A stretch of DNA of 64,000 nucleotides from Deltaproteobacteria bacterium (GCA_016703535.1 JADJBV010000002.1:1-64000), one strand, 5' to 3'. Positions 8,530 to 18,810 are shown, counted from the first letter of the stretch. Made by a program: numbers and translations. Notes: generated from the letters alone by a model not told the origin.

Positions 8530-10075
8530 ATGGCAACGGAGCGACTGACGATGAGAAAGACCAGAGAGATCCTGAGGCTTCGGTGGAGCCTCGGGAAGAG
8601 CACAAGACAGACTGCCGCCGCCGTCGGCGCCAGCACCGGCGTCGTGGGCAAGGCGACCAGCCGCGCAGAGGCCGCTGGGCTCGATTGGGCCGCGGTCGAG
8701 GCACTCGACGACGGCCAGCTTGAGCGTCGGCTCTACGGCGAGCCAGCAGCGCCGGGGTCGATCCGGCCGGAGCCTGACCCCGGCACATCCACCAGGAGCT
8801 CAAGAAGCCGGGCGTGACGCTCGAGCTTCTGCACCTGAGTACATCGAGGAACACCCGTCAGGGCTTCAGTACACAGCGTTCACAGAGCGCTACCGGGCCT
8901 GGAAGAAGCGGCATGGCCTGACGATGCGGCAGTCCCAAAAGGCAGGCGAGAAGATGTACATCGACTTCTCCGGCAAGAAGCCGCAGTTGGTCGACCGGAA
9001 CACCGGCGAGGTCATCGAGGTCGAGCTGTTCGTCGCTGCGCTCGGAGCATCGAGCTACACGTACGTGGAGGCGACGCGGACCCAGGCGATCGCAGATTGG
9101 GTCCTGGCCCACGACCACGCGGTAGCGTACTTCGGCGGCGTCGCCGAGGTCTGGGTGCCAGACTGCCTCAAGAGCGCGGTGACGCGCGCAGACCGCTACG
9201 AGCCCGACATCCAGCGGACCTACTTGGACCAGGCTCGCCACTACGGCGCGATCGTGATCCCGGCTCGACCTCGAAAGCCTCGCGACAAAGGAAAGGTCGA
9301 GGTCGCGGTGCAGGTCGCCCAGCGATGGATTCTCGCCCGTCTTCGCCACGAAACCTTCTTCACGCTCGAGGAGCTGAACGCCCGCATCCGCGAACTCTGC
9401 GACTCATTGAACGCCCGGCCCCGCAAGCAGCTCGGAGGCGTGTCACGTTGTGATCTATACGAGCGCATCGAGCGCCCCGCGCTCAAGCCGGTGCCAACGA
9501 CGAGCTTCGTGCCGCGGAGCTGGAAGAAGGTTCGACCGAACTCCGACTATCACGTGCAGGTCGAGCACCACTGGTATTCGGTGCCGCACGCCCTGGCTCA
9601 CGAGGAGATGGAGGCGTGCTTCAACGGCTCAACGGTGGAGATCCTCCACTACAACAACCGGGTCGCGTCTCATCCGCGCAGCCACGTGATGTACGGGCAC
9701 ACCACCGACCCGGAGCATCGCCCGCCGAACCATAAGGCGTGGGCCGAGCGAGACCCGGGCGGGCTCGTCGAATGGGCAGAAAAGACGGGCCCAAATGCGG
9801 CAGCGATGATGCAGCGGATCTTCGAGAGTAACACTCACCGCGACCAGACGTGGCGCTCGGGCCGCGCGCTGATGCGGATGGGAGAGACCTACGGTGCAGC
9901 GCGCACGGAGGTGGCGTGCGAACGGGCGCTGAGATTCGGTGCGCATTCGTACAAGCCCATCGAGCGGATGTTGAAGAACGGGTTCGATCTGCGGCCGCAT
10001 CCCGATGACGCGGAGCCACAAGCGCCGCCGATCGCGCACGACCAGATCCGCGGCCCTGGCTACTTCCTGAACTGA
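8530..10075 (+). pseudogene. istA: istA of inner IS21, frameshifted
   Basis: It differs from the outer istA by two single-base losses, one in a C run near 8778 (four C instead of five) and one G near 8837. The N-terminal frame therefore ends at 8817 and the catalytic part continues in another frame. Both losses involve repeated bases, so sequencing error should be excluded. Confidence 0.88.
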
Positions 10076-10089
10076 GTGAGGAGACCACC

Positions 10090-10809
10090 ATGTTGAACGA
10101 ACCGACCAAAGAGAAGCTGTACACGATGCGGTTGCCGGTGATGGCTGGCGCCTGGCTGGAACAACAAAAGGATCCCAAGATGCCTTCGCTAGGCTTCGAC
10201 GAGCGCTTCGGGCTACTGGTCGACGCCGAGTACTTGGCGCGGGACAATCGGCGGCTGCAGCGGCGTCTGAAGGAGGCCCAACTTCGGCTACCCGAGGCCT
10301 GCATTGAGGACGTCGAAGCGTCCACCGCCCGGGGCCTGGAGAAGGCTCAGCTCGCCCAGCTCGGCACGTGCAAGTGGGTCGCCGAGCACCACAACGTCTT
10401 GATCTCCGGGCCCACCGGCGTGGGCAAGAGCTTCGTGGCTTGTGCCCTGGGCCAGCTGGCGTGCCGGCGAGGATTCCGTGTCCTGTACCGGCGGATGCCT
10501 CGGCTATTCGAGGAGCTGAGCCTGGCGAAGTCCGACGGGACGTACACGAAGAGACTGGCCCAGCTGGCGCGCGCAGACGTGATGGTCGTAGACGACTTCG
10601 GCCTCGGCACGGTGAAGGAGAGCCAGCGGCATGATCTGCTGGAGGTCCTTGAGGATCGATACGGGCGCAGGTCGATGGTGCTCACCAGCCAGCTTCCGGT
10701 CACCAAGTGGCATGACTGGATCGGGGACCCCACGTTGGCCGATGCGATCTTGGACAGACTGGTCCACAATGCCTACAAGATGACTCTGAAAGGGGAATCC
10801 AGAAGATAG
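10090..10809 (+). CDS. istB: IstB ATPase of inner IS21
   Basis: 239 residues, AAA+ helper ATPase of IS21 transposition. Walker A is GPTGVGKS at about 107-114 and Walker B VMVVDDFG at about 170. It follows istA by 14 bases with GTGAGGAG just upstream of the ATG. It is the only undamaged istB of the two copies. Confidence 0.93.
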   Translation: MLNEPTKEKLYTMRLPVMAGAWLEQQKDPKMPSLGFDERFGLLVDAEYLARDNRRLQRRLKEAQLRLPEACIEDVEASTARGLEKAQLAQLGTCKWVAEHHNVLISGPTGVGKSFVACALGQLACRRGFRVLYRRMPRLFEELSLAKSDGTYTKRLAQLARADVMVVDDFGLGTVKESQRHDLLEVLEDRYGRRSMVLTSQLPVTKWHDWIGDPTLADAILDRLVHNAYKMTLKGESRR

Positions 10810-11817
10810 TAGATGGCGAAAGAGCAGACCTGACACCCAGACGGACAGACGTCGCTTCGCTCCGGATCGGGCCGAGGTGATCACGATGGCCGATTCAGGT
10901 GATCACGATCGCCGAAATGCGCACTACGAGCCCGACATCCAGCGGACCTACTTGGACCAGGCTCGCCACTACGGCGCGATCGTGATCCCGGCTCGACCTC
11001 GAAAGCCTCGCGACAAAGGAAAGGTCGAGGTCGCGGTGCAGGTCGCCCAGCGATGGATTCTCGCCCGTCTTCGCCACGAAACCTTCTTCACGCTCGAGGA
11101 GCTGAACGCCCGCATCCGCGAACTCTGCGACTCATTGAACGCCCGGCCCCGCAAGCAGCTCGGAGGCGTGTCACGTTGTGATCTATACGAGCGCATCGAG
11201 CGCCCCGCGCTCAAGCCGGTGCCAACGACGAGCTTCGTGCCGCGGAGCTGGAAGAAGGTTCGACCGAACTCCGACTATCACGTGCAGGTCGAGCACCACT
11301 GGTATTCGGTGCCGCACGCCCTGGCTCACGAGGAGATGGAGGCGTGCTTCAACGGCTCAACGGTGGAGATCCTCCACTACAACAACCGGGTCGCGTCTCA
11401 TCCGCGCAGCCACGTGATGTACGGGCACACCACCGACCCGGAGCATCGCCCGCCGAACCATAAGGCGTGGGCCGAGCGAGACCCGGGCGGGCTCGTCGAA
11501 TGGGCAGAAAAGACGGGCCCAAATGCGGCAGCGATGATGCAGCGGATCTTCGAGAGTAACACTCACCGCGACCAGACGTGGCGCTCGGGCCGCGCGCTGA
11601 TGCGGATGGGAGAGACCTACGGTGCAGCGCGCACGGAGGTGGCGTGCGAACGGGCGCTGAGATTCGGTGCGCGTTCGTACAAGCCCATCGAGCGGATGTT
11701 GAAGAACGGGTTCGATCTGCGGCCGCATCCCGATGACGCGGAGCCACAAGCGCCGCCGATCGCGCACGACCAGATCCGCGGCCCTGGCTACTTCCTGAAC
11801 TGAGTGAGGAGACCACC

Positions 11818-12538
11818 ATGTTGAACGAACCGACCAAAGAGAAGCTGTACACGATGCGGTTGCCGGTGATGGCTGGCGCCTGGCTGGAACAACAAAAAGG
11901 ATCCCAAGATGCCTTCGCTAGGCTTCGACGAGCGCTTCGGGCTACTGGTCGACGCCGAGTACTTGGCGCGGGACAATCGGCGGCTGCAGCGGCGTCTGAA
12001 GGAGGCCCAACTTCGGCTACCCGAGGCCTGCATTGAGGACGTCGAAGCGTCCACCGCCCGGGGCCTGGAGAAGGCTCAGCTCGCCCAGCTCGGCACGTGC
12101 AAGTGGGTCGCCGAGCACCACAACGTCTTGATCTCCGGGCCCACCGGCGTGGGCAAGAGCTTCGTGGCTTGTGCCCTGGGCCAGCTGGCGTGCCGGCGAG
12201 GATTCCGTGTCCTGTACCGGCGGATGCCTCGGCTATTCGAGGAGCTGAGCCTGGCGAAGTCCGACGGGACGTACACGAAGAGACTGGCCCAGCTGGCGCG
12301 CGCAGACGTGATGGTCGTAGACGACTTCGGCCTCGGCACGGTGAAGGAGAGCCAGCGGCATGATCTGCTGGAGGTCCTTGAGGATCGATACGGGCGCAGG
12401 TCGATGGTGCTCACCAGCCAGCTTCCGGTCACCAAGTGGCATGACTGGATCGGGGACCCCACGTTGGCCGATGCGATCTTGGACAGACTGGTCCACAATG
12501 CCTACAAGATGACTCTGAAAGGGGAATCCAGAAGATAG
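11818..12538 (+). pseudogene. istB: istB of outer IS21, frameshifted
   Basis: Identical to the inner istB except for one extra A in an A run near 11893 (five instead of four), which shifts the frame after about 27 codons. A downstream ATG at 11909 could still give a 209-residue protein with both Walker motifs. Confidence 0.85.
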
Positions 12539-12652
12539 TAGATGGCGAAAGAGCAGACCTGACACCCAGACGGACAGACGTCGCTTCGCTCCGGATCGGG
12601 CCGAGGTGATCACGATGGCCGATTCAGGTGATCACGATCGCCGAAATGCGCA

Positions 12653-13099
12653 TCCAACTTCAATGCGATCGACTTCAAGGTGACCCGCGTCCTCGTGGGT
12701 CCGAAGGAACTGGAGGGCTCGGACCTTCACGTTCGTGGCGGAGTCTGTGTAAACGCTGCGCCGAATTGGAAACGGGGTGAGGTTCGGCTTGTTGGGCTTG
12801 AAGTCTTTGACGGTCCCATGTCTTTTCCGGTGTGTGCTGAGGCTGGGCTTCTCGTAGACAACGGGGTTGCCTCTGATAGACGCAAGCAACAGACGGGAAC
12901 CGTCGATGAGCTGGAACGTCAGTTCGTCCGATTGGCGCAACAAGGCACTGTCGACCGTCGCATCGAGCGCTTGGAGTCGTGGGCTCCGCTTTCCGTGCCT
13001 TTCCTGTTCTCCTTGCTGGCCATCTGGTTGAAGGCTCGAGACCGAAGGAAGCAACGCGAATCGCTGCGTCGGGTCGGACGCATGAGCCCGTCCGTCTAA
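12653..13099 (+). pseudogene. 5'-truncated hypothetical membrane protein (cassette 10, right of IS21)
   Basis: The frame is open from the very first base after the IS (SNFNAIDFKVTRV...), so the gene has lost its start to the insertion or deletion. A GTG at 12680 could serve as a secondary start (139 residues). The remaining protein has a polar domain, a charged helix around DELERQFVRLAQQ, one membrane helix near PLSVPFLFSLLAIWL and a basic tail. The family is not recognised. It belongs to a cassette different from the NC4 fragment left of the IS. Confidence 0.65.
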
Positions 13100-13123
13100 C
13101 TCGCGCACGTGGGAGTCTCAGCT

Positions 13124-13200
13124 GCCCAACAACGCGTTGCAGCTGACGGCCCCGGGGGCTACGCTCCCGGGGACCGCAGCTGAACGCAGGAGCGTTGGGC
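13124..13200 (+). repeat. attC11
   Basis: R'' GCCCAAC does not match the core at 7098, consistent with the fused cassette; core 13194-13200. Confidence 0.95.
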
Positions 13201-13779
13201 GGATGGACCCGGATCAGGGAGACCAATCCTCTTCCGAGGTACACTCAAAAGATTCTATTTAATGGCGCGGTTCTGGGGTTGCGGCTGTGGCTCGGGCGAC
13301 GCCGCCTCAAGTGGGCCGGAGGGGGCGCGCATCGGCGCTGGTTCGGAGCTCGGTGAGACCCTCCGGTGTGCTTGTCGAAGGCGGTGGCTTCGCGATCGCG
13401 GTGCCAGGGGCGGCTTCTCCATCCAGCGCCGGGGCTGTGACCGAGGTCAGTCGCCGGGCCGTTGTGAGGGTCACGGCGGGCGAGAGCTCAACGGCGGCGG
13501 CGGTCGACGTCATTCCAGTCTCACCGGCGCCGCGTTCGGCTTTACAAGTGGTTGAAGGTGCACCGGGTGGGTTGTGGCTGCTGGTTGCGCGATCGCTTGC
13601 TTGTCGAAGGCCGCCGCCTTCGGTGGGTGTTGTTGCCGGGACTCCTCGGTCCCCCGGTCAGTGGGCCCGGGTCGGCGCCTGGACTCTGTCCGCGCCTTCG
13701 TTGCCGCCCCGACGCAGCGCACTGGCGATGGCTGAACTCTCACCTGCTCGAAGCCTGGACAGCCGCGACGTGACGCACC
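13201..13779 (+). other. Non-coding cassette, family NC2 (cassette 11)
   Basis: Keeps the CCGGAGGG / CCCTCCGG stem, with one extra G in the left arm run. The reading frame present in other NC2 copies ends early here (TAA at 13259-13261), which argues against a conserved protein. Confidence 0.75.
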
Positions 13780-13855
13780 GCCCAACAAGGCGTTGCAGCT
13801 GGCAGTCCCGGGGGCTACGCTCCCGGGACCGCAGCTGAACGCAGAAGCGTTGGGC
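13780..13855 (+). repeat. attC12
   Basis: R'' GCCCAAC, core 13849-13855, 76 bp; central hairpin starts GCAGTCCCGG. Confidence 0.94.
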
Positions 13856-14439
13856 GGATGGACCCGGATCAGGGAGACCAATCCTCTTCCGGGGTACACT
13901 CAAAAGAATCTATTGAATGGCGCCTTGCTGGGGTTGCGGCTTCGGCTTCGGGCGGAGCCGCCCCAAGGGGGCCGGAGGGCGCGAAATTCGGCGCGGCCTC
14001 GGGGACTTGGTGGGGCCCTCCGGCTGTGGTTGTCGCCGGCGGTGGCTTCGCGCTCTCGGTGCCAGGGCTGCTTCTCCATCCGGCGCCGGGGCTCTCTTTG
14101 CGGCGGGGCGCCGGGCCGTTGTTGGGGTCAGGGTGGGCGAGAGCTCAACGGCGGCGTTGGTCGACGTCAGTCTCTTCTCTCGGGCGCCGCGGTCGGCTCT
14201 ACATGTGGGTGAGGGTGCTCTCGGCGTCTGGTGATTGCCGATCGCGCGGTCGCTTGCTTGCCGCTGGCCGTCGCCTTCGGTGGGTTCAGCTGCCGCAATC
14301 GATCTCCACCCCTCGGTCAACGGGCCCGGTGCGGAGGGTGAGCTTCCGACTGCGCCTTCGATGCCGCCCCGACGCAGTGCACTGGCGATGGCTGAACTCT
14401 CACCTGCTCGGAGCTTGGAGGTCCGCGACGTGGCGCACC
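13856..14439 (+). other. Non-coding cassette, family NC2 (cassette 12)
   Basis: Its second half equals the partial cassette at the window start. It contains GGGCGG-AG-CCGCCC followed by the CCGGAGGGC / GCCCTCCGG pair. Against cassette 3, silent and replacing differences in the possible frame are about equal and the stop codon is lost. Confidence 0.75.
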
Positions 14440-14518
14440 GCCCAACAAGGCGTTGCAGCTGGCGTCCCCGGGGGGCTACGCTCCCCGGGGAACGCAGCTG
14501 AACGCAGAAGCGTTGGGC
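14440..14518 (+). repeat. attC13
   Basis: R'' GCCCAAC, core 14512-14518, 79 bp; apart from the AAG spacer it is the same as attC1. Confidence 0.95.
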
Positions 14519-14536
14519 AGACAGAGGCTGAGAGCA

Positions 14537-14959
14537 ATGGAGACCGTGTTCCTTCTTCAACACGTCTACGAGCCAGACGGCCGAGAGGAGATTAAGCTGA
14601 TCGGCGTCTACTCGACCCGAGAGAAGGCTGAAGCCGCACGTTCCCGAGTGTCCGGTCAAGCAGGCTTTCGTGACTACCCGGAAGGGCTCGTGATCAGCGA
14701 GCAGCACCTGGACCGTGATTCCTGGTCGGAAGGATTCGTCCGTCTGGTCAACATCCAGGTGCCGTTGCGCGGCAGCACCGCCACGGTCACGGCAGAGGCA
14801 GCGATCCTCAAATCCGGGGCGTTCGAGATCTCTCAAGAGCCAGGTGAGTCCACCAAGCATTGGCTCTTTCAGCCTGGCGACCGGGTCCGCTGTGAGACGC
14901 GCCGGGATCCTGACGGCACGGAGCAGCTATTTGCCATGGAGGTCATTGCTGCCTCCTAG
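14537..14959 (+). CDS. DUF7336-like hypothetical protein (cassette 13, copy 1 of 2)
   Basis: 140 residues. The N-terminal half (VFLLQHVYE ... EEIKLIGVYSTREKAEAA ... GFRDYPEGLVI ... WSEGFV) follows the pattern of small proteins grouped as DUF7336, of unknown role. The C-terminal half ends with a short beta domain (FQPGDRVRCE). The ATG at 14537 was chosen because an upstream in-frame start would lie in the attC site. The same cassette recurs at 23439-23956. Confidence 0.75.
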   Translation: METVFLLQHVYEPDGREEIKLIGVYSTREKAEAARSRVSGQAGFRDYPEGLVISEQHLDRDSWSEGFVRLVNIQVPLRGSTATVTAEAAILKSGAFEISQEPGESTKHWLFQPGDRVRCETRRDPDGTEQLFAMEVIAAS

Positions 14960-15036
14960 CTTGGCGTGCGTGCCTCCTAGGTCGTGCTGTCGTCGCCCGG
15001 GGGGACAGGCCGTGAGCCTGGTCGCTACGACCGGCT

Positions 15037-15113
15037 GCCCAACAACGCGTTGCAGCTGACGGCCCCGGGGGCTACGCTCCCGGGGACCGCAGCTGAACGC
15101 AGGAGCGTTGGGC
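15037..15113 (+). repeat. attC14
   Basis: R'' GCCCAAC, core 15107-15113, 77 bp. Confidence 0.95.
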
Positions 15114-15697
15114 AGGATGATCGTGACCCAGATTGGTCATCGGCTGTGCTTCCATTCATAATATTCTATTGAATGGCGCGGGTGGTGCATGGCGGCTTCT
15201 GCTGTCGGGCGGACGGCTTGTCTCTCGGGGGGCCGGAGGGCTGGGCAGCGGTTGTCGATATGTGGTGCCCGGTCGAGCCCTCCGGCCGTGCCGGCCGCAG
15301 GCCCCGCCCTCTCGATCGCTGGGTTGCCTTCTCGATCCCGCCGCCGGGTCTCTGGCGCCCGTTGTCTTCGGGGCGTGGAGTTCGTCGAGGCGTTCGCATT
15401 CGCCGCCGTCGAGTTGGTTCGGCTTCAGTCACGTCTCTATGGCGCCCGCGGTCGGCTTTACAAGTGGGTGAGGGTGCCACCGATGCTTCGTGCTTGCCGT
15501 TTGCGCGTTCGCTCGCAGTTCCGAAGTGGTCGCCTCCGCCTTTGGGCTCCCTCTCGGTGAGCTCAATCCTTCGGAGTTGCGGCCGGCAGCGGCGACTCAG
15601 CGGCATCGTCTCGTGCCGAGCCCCGACGTCTTTTGCTTCTTGGAGCGCGTAGGTCGCACCAACTCGGAGGCCTATGGGTTCGGAGGTGCGATGCACT
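15114..15697 (+). other. Non-coding cassette, family NC3 (cassette 14)
   Basis: Shares with NC2 the box TTCTATTGAATGGCGC and a strengthened 12-base stem, GGCCGGAGGGCT 15231-15242 with AGCCCTCCGGCC 15276-15287, plus the GGTCGGCTTTACAAGTGG stretch near 15450. No recognisable gene. Confidence 0.7.
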
Positions 15698-15773
15698 GCC
15701 CAACAACACGTTGCAGCTGACGGCCCCGGGGGCTACGCTCCCGGGACCGCAGCTGAACGCAAGAGCGTTGGGC
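15698..15773 (+). repeat. attC15
   Basis: R'' GCCCAAC, core 15767-15773; the left arm reads ACGTTGC instead of GCGTTGC. Confidence 0.93.
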
Positions 15774-16339
15774 ATGCAGAGTCGCTCGGTTCTTGGCGGG
15801 TGTTGCTCAACCTGGAGGGTTTTGAAGCCTCGGAGTTGAGCTTGGGTGTCTCGTTGGGCTGAGCCCGGCCCGCTCGAGCGACGACCGCCCCAACGTCCTC
15901 GTGCTTGTTGCGGCCAGCCCGCGGTCTTGAAGTAGGGCGGCGTTGAGTTCGAGCTATTGCAGGGGTCGATGGCTGAGGGCTGGCCGGGCTTCTTGAGTGC
16001 CGCTGCCCTCCCGGCTGTAGGCAGTGGTAGGGCCCCGGGCAGCTGGGCTTCGGGCAAGGGTCCAGGTGGTTGCAGTTCGCGGCCAGCCAAGTCCATTGCG
16101 GCAGGAGGCGGATCGCATTCATCCCCATCGCAAGCTGCCGCCATCGTTGAAGGGCTGGCCGGTCAGAGGTGGTTGACGCTGCTCCTCCTCTCGGTCGCCT
16201 GCGCCTGTCGAATGGCCGGCAGCTCGGCCGTGCCGCGGGGGGACGTTGGGGCTCGAGCTCGGGCACGCGCTCTCTCTCGAGCGAGAGGCGGAGAAGGTTC
16301 TCCGGATCCAGAACGGAGTCTTAGGTTTGACCAGCCGAT
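15774..16339 (+). other. Non-coding cassette, family NC1 (cassette 15)
   Basis: Micro-ORF ATG at 15774. Both GGCCAGCC / GGCTGGCC repeats and GCTCGAGCTC near 16250 are present. No other gene. Confidence 0.75.
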
Positions 16340-16418
16340 GCCCAACAAGGCGTTGCAGCTGGCGGCCCCGGGGGCTTACGCTCCCGGGGACCGCAGCTGA
16401 ACGCAAGCAGCGTTGGGC
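16340..16418 (+). repeat. attC16
   Basis: R'' GCCCAAC, core 16412-16418, 79 bp, right spacer AAGCAGC. Confidence 0.95.
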
Positions 16419-16434
16419 AGACCAAACCACTGAG

Positions 16435-17055
16435 ATGAGCTTGTCAGAGAAGGCGGAACCATCCGTGGCATTGGCTGAGGTGGTGTTGAGTGCCATCGAG
16501 CGTGCAGACCGGGCAGATCGCAGAATCGGGCTCGATGAGCTTCGCGAGGAGATTCCTGCTCTGGCGGCTGAGTTCGAGACCGAATCTCTCAAGATCATCC
16601 TGATCGCTACGGGGTGCCGTTGTGCGAGGGAGCTTGCAATGCTCTGGGTGGCTGCTTGTCCTAACGAGCAGGCGCCTCTTCTCGCCCTGGAAGCTGCCGA
16701 AGCGTGGCTCGCGGAACCGAACCCACGGCTCGCGGCGGATGCGGCCGACCGTAGCCGGGCTGCTCTCCATTCATTTGGCACAAGCAGAGGCCCCGGTGGT
16801 GCGGCGAGCTGGCCGGTGCATGCCTGGTTTGCTAGGACCTGTGCGTGGCTCGCGGATGCGCCTCAATACGGTTGGCAGTCCGTTGCCGCAGTACTTGGTT
16901 TGGTCAAAGCCGGCGCTCGCCCCAGCGTCCTCGCCGAGCTCGCAGCCCAGTTCAGAGGCGTCGGCCATAGGCAGTGCGCCTTGCCGACCGGAGCTGCCCA
17001 ACAACGCGTTGCAGCTGACGGCCCCGGGGGCTACGCTCCCGGGGACCGCAGCTGA
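16435..17055 (+). CDS. Hypothetical alpha-helical protein reading into attC17 (cassette 16)
   Basis: 206 residues, mostly alanine-rich helices (LAEVVLSAIERADRADRR; RELAMLWVAACPNEQ; LALEAAEAWLAE), loosely like the helical-repeat proteins of DUF6931; that link is weak. The frame has no stop before attC17, so the last about 20 residues are encoded by the recombination site, ending at the TGA of its CAGCTGA arm. The ATG at 16435 lies 17 bases after the core. Confidence 0.65.
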   Translation: MSLSEKAEPSVALAEVVLSAIERADRADRRIGLDELREEIPALAAEFETESLKIILIATGCRCARELAMLWVAACPNEQAPLLALEAAEAWLAEPNPRLAADAADRSRAALHSFGTSRGPGGAASWPVHAWFARTCAWLADAPQYGWQSVAAVLGLVKAGARPSVLAELAAQFRGVGHRQCALPTGAAQQRVAADGPGGYAPGDRS

Positions 17056-17072
17056 ACGCAGAAGCGTTGGGC
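16996..17072 (+). repeat. attC17
   Basis: R'' GCCCAAC, core 17066-17072. It supplies the C-terminal codons and stop of the preceding gene. Confidence 0.95.
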
Positions 17073-17093
17073 AGACTGGCGGCTTCTCGAGCA

Positions 17094-17486
17094 ATGCCGG
17101 CAATAACGATCCACGACGTCGGTAACAGTGGAGCCTTAAGCTTCGATCTCGTGCACATCTTGCTTCTCTCCGGTCCAGCCGGCGCGGCGTCATGGTGGCG
17201 CTGCACCGGAGTTGAGGCCTTCGGTCCTCTCGCCGATGAACTAAATTGCTTGGCCGATCGCGGTTCTTGGATTGAAGGCGAGCGACTCTATCGCCTCGCG
17301 GAGGGAATCTTACAGGTGGTCGATGGCGACTTTGTCGGGGCCGCTGAACCCGGGGCCGAGCCTTGGATTCGCATCAAAGCGGTCGACTCCAGTTTCTTCT
17401 TTGTCACCACCAAAGATGGGGACCTCATCGCTCGGATCAAAGCAACCTATAGCGATGTCCGCGACTCTCTCGATGATGATGTGTGA
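17094..17486 (+). CDS. Hypothetical protein (cassette 17)
   Basis: 130 residues, no membrane segment, acidic C terminus (SDVRDSLDDDV). Regularly alternating hydrophobic strands (LYRLAEGILQVVDGDFVG; WIRIKAVDSSFFFVTT) suggest a small alpha/beta protein. I do not recognise it. The ATG at 17094 was preferred to an in-frame TTG inside the attC core. Confidence 0.65.
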   Translation: MPAITIHDVGNSGALSFDLVHILLLSGPAGAASWWRCTGVEAFGPLADELNCLADRGSWIEGERLYRLAEGILQVVDGDFVGAAEPGAEPWIRIKAVDSSFFFVTTKDGDLIARIKATYSDVRDSLDDDV

Positions 17487-17502
17487 CACACAGAGGCACG
17501 CT

Positions 17503-17579
17503 GCCCAACAAGGCGTTGCAGCTGACGGCCCCGGGGGCTACGCTCCCGGGGACCGCAGCTGAACGCAGGAGCGTTGGGC
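17503..17579 (+). repeat. attC18
   Basis: R'' GCCCAAC, core 17573-17579, left spacer AAG. Confidence 0.95.
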
Positions 17580-18165
17580 GGGTGATCGTGAATCAGATCG
17601 GTCATCGTCCCAGGTTCCATTCAAAACATTCTATTTAATGGCGCCTTCGTTGCATGGGGGTCTTCTGCTATCGGGCGAGAGGCTTGTCTCTCGGGGGGGG
17701 GCCGGAGGGCTGGGCTGTAGCTGTCGTATGCCGTGCTGGGGCGAGCCCTCCGGCCGTGCCGGCCGCAGGCCCCGCCCTCTCCATCGCTGGGTTGCCTTCT
17801 CCATCCCGCCGCCGGGTCTCGGGCGCCCGTTGTGGTCGAGGCGAGTTGTTCGTCGAGGTGGTCGAACTCCCGGGGGTCAAGTTGGGTCAGCCTCAGTCCC
17901 GTCTCGATGGCGCCCGCGGTCGGCTCTACAAGTGGGTGAAGGTGCCACCGATGCTTCGCGTTTGCCGGTTGCGCGTTCGCTAGCCGTCTCGAAGTGGTCG
18001 TCTTCGATTGGCGCTTCCGTGCCGTCGAGCACCATCCTTCGGAGCGGCGGCCGGCCGAGGTGAATCGGCGGCATCGTCTCGTCCCGAGCCCCGACGTCTT
18101 TTGCCTGTTGGAACGCGGGGGTCGCACCTGTTCGGAGGCCTATGAGTTCGGAGGAGCAATGCACC
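17580..18165 (+). other. Non-coding cassette, family NC3 (cassette 18)
   Basis: Long stem GGCCGGAGGGCT 17700-17711 with AGCCCTCCGGCC 17744-17755. Upstream, CGAGAG-GCTTGT-CTCTCG makes a second hairpin that is disrupted in cassette 14. No gene recognised. Confidence 0.7.
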
Positions 18166-18242
18166 GCCCAACAAGGCGTTGCAGCCGACGGTCCCGGGGG
18201 CTACGCTCCCGGGACCGCAGCTGAACGCGATAAGCGTTGGGC
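18166..18242 (+). repeat. attC19
   Basis: R'' GCCCAAC, core 18236-18242; right spacer GATAAGC, also seen in attC31 and attC34. Confidence 0.94.
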
Positions 18243-18810
18243 ATGCAGAGTCGCCCGGTTCTTGGCGGGTGTTGCTCAACCTGGAGGGTTTTGAAGCCTC
18301 GGAGTTGAGCTTGGGTATCTTGTTGCGCTGAGGCCGGCCCGCTCGAGCGACGGCCGCCCCAACGTCCTCGTGCATGTTGCGGCCAGCCCGCGTCCTTGAA
18401 GTAGGGCGGCGTTGAGTTCGAGCTATTGCAGGGGTCGATGGCTGAGGGCTGGCCGGGCTTCTATTGAGTGTCGCTGCCCTCCCGGCTGATCGCGGTGGTA
18501 GGGCCACGGGCAGCTGGGCATCCGCGTCGGGTCCAGGTGGTTGCTGTTCGCGGCCAGCCCAGTCCTTTGCGGCAGGAGGCGGATCGCAGTCATCCCCGTC
18601 GCAAGCTGCCGCCATCGTTGAAGGGCTGGCCGGCCAGAGGTGTTTGACGCTGCTCCTCCTCTCGGTCGCCTGCGCCTTTTGAGTGGCCGGCAGCTTGCCC
18701 GTGCCTCGGGGGGACGTTGGGGCTCGCGGTTGGTCACTCGCCTTCTCTCGAGCGAAAGGCGGAGAAGGTTCTCCGGATCCAGAACGGAGTCTTAGGTTTG
18801 ACCAGCCGAT
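18243..18810 (+). other. Non-coding cassette, family NC1 (cassette 19)
   Basis: Closest to cassettes 2 and 21. The micro-ORF is intact with CGC-CCG at codons 4-5. Both GGCCAGCCC / GGGCTGGCC stems are kept. Confidence 0.75.

Larger units (their letters stand above)
8302..10923 (+). mobile_element. IS21-family element, inner copy
   Basis: 2622 bp, with the same ends and internal repeats as the outer copy. It is flanked by a perfect 5-bp target duplication CTACG (8297-8301 and 10924-10928), so it inserted directly into the istA gene of its own relative. Confidence 0.95.
7629..11803 (+). pseudogene. istA: istA of outer IS21, split by nested IS21
   Basis: The DDE transposase reads from ATG 7629 to 8301 and, after removing the inner IS and one CTACG duplication, resumes in frame at 10929. 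The rebuilt protein has 515 residues. MYIDFSGKK carries the first catalytic Asp (residue 146), VPDCLKSAV follows in the second Asp region, and KPRDKGKVE supplies the Glu. Apart from the insertion the frame is intact. Confidence 0.9.
7401..12652 (+). mobile_element. IS21-family element, outer copy (interrupted by a second copy)
   Basis: The left end TGCGGATTTCGG and right end CCGAAATGCGCA form the terminal inverted repeat. Inside the left end a unit GCATCGTGGACACC is repeated six times at 22-23 bp spacing (7414-7538); the right end has two related GGTGATCACGAT units. Such multiple end repeats typify IS21. Flanks differ (GGTTCG versus TCCAAC) and belong to different cassettes, so there is no target duplication and adjacent DNA was deleted. 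Confidence 0.92.

Noticed and set aside
11880..11920. Programmed frameshifting in istB of the outer IS21 at an A run
   Set aside because: The inner copy with four A encodes the full protein without any shift, so the extra A is more likely a mutation or sequencing error.
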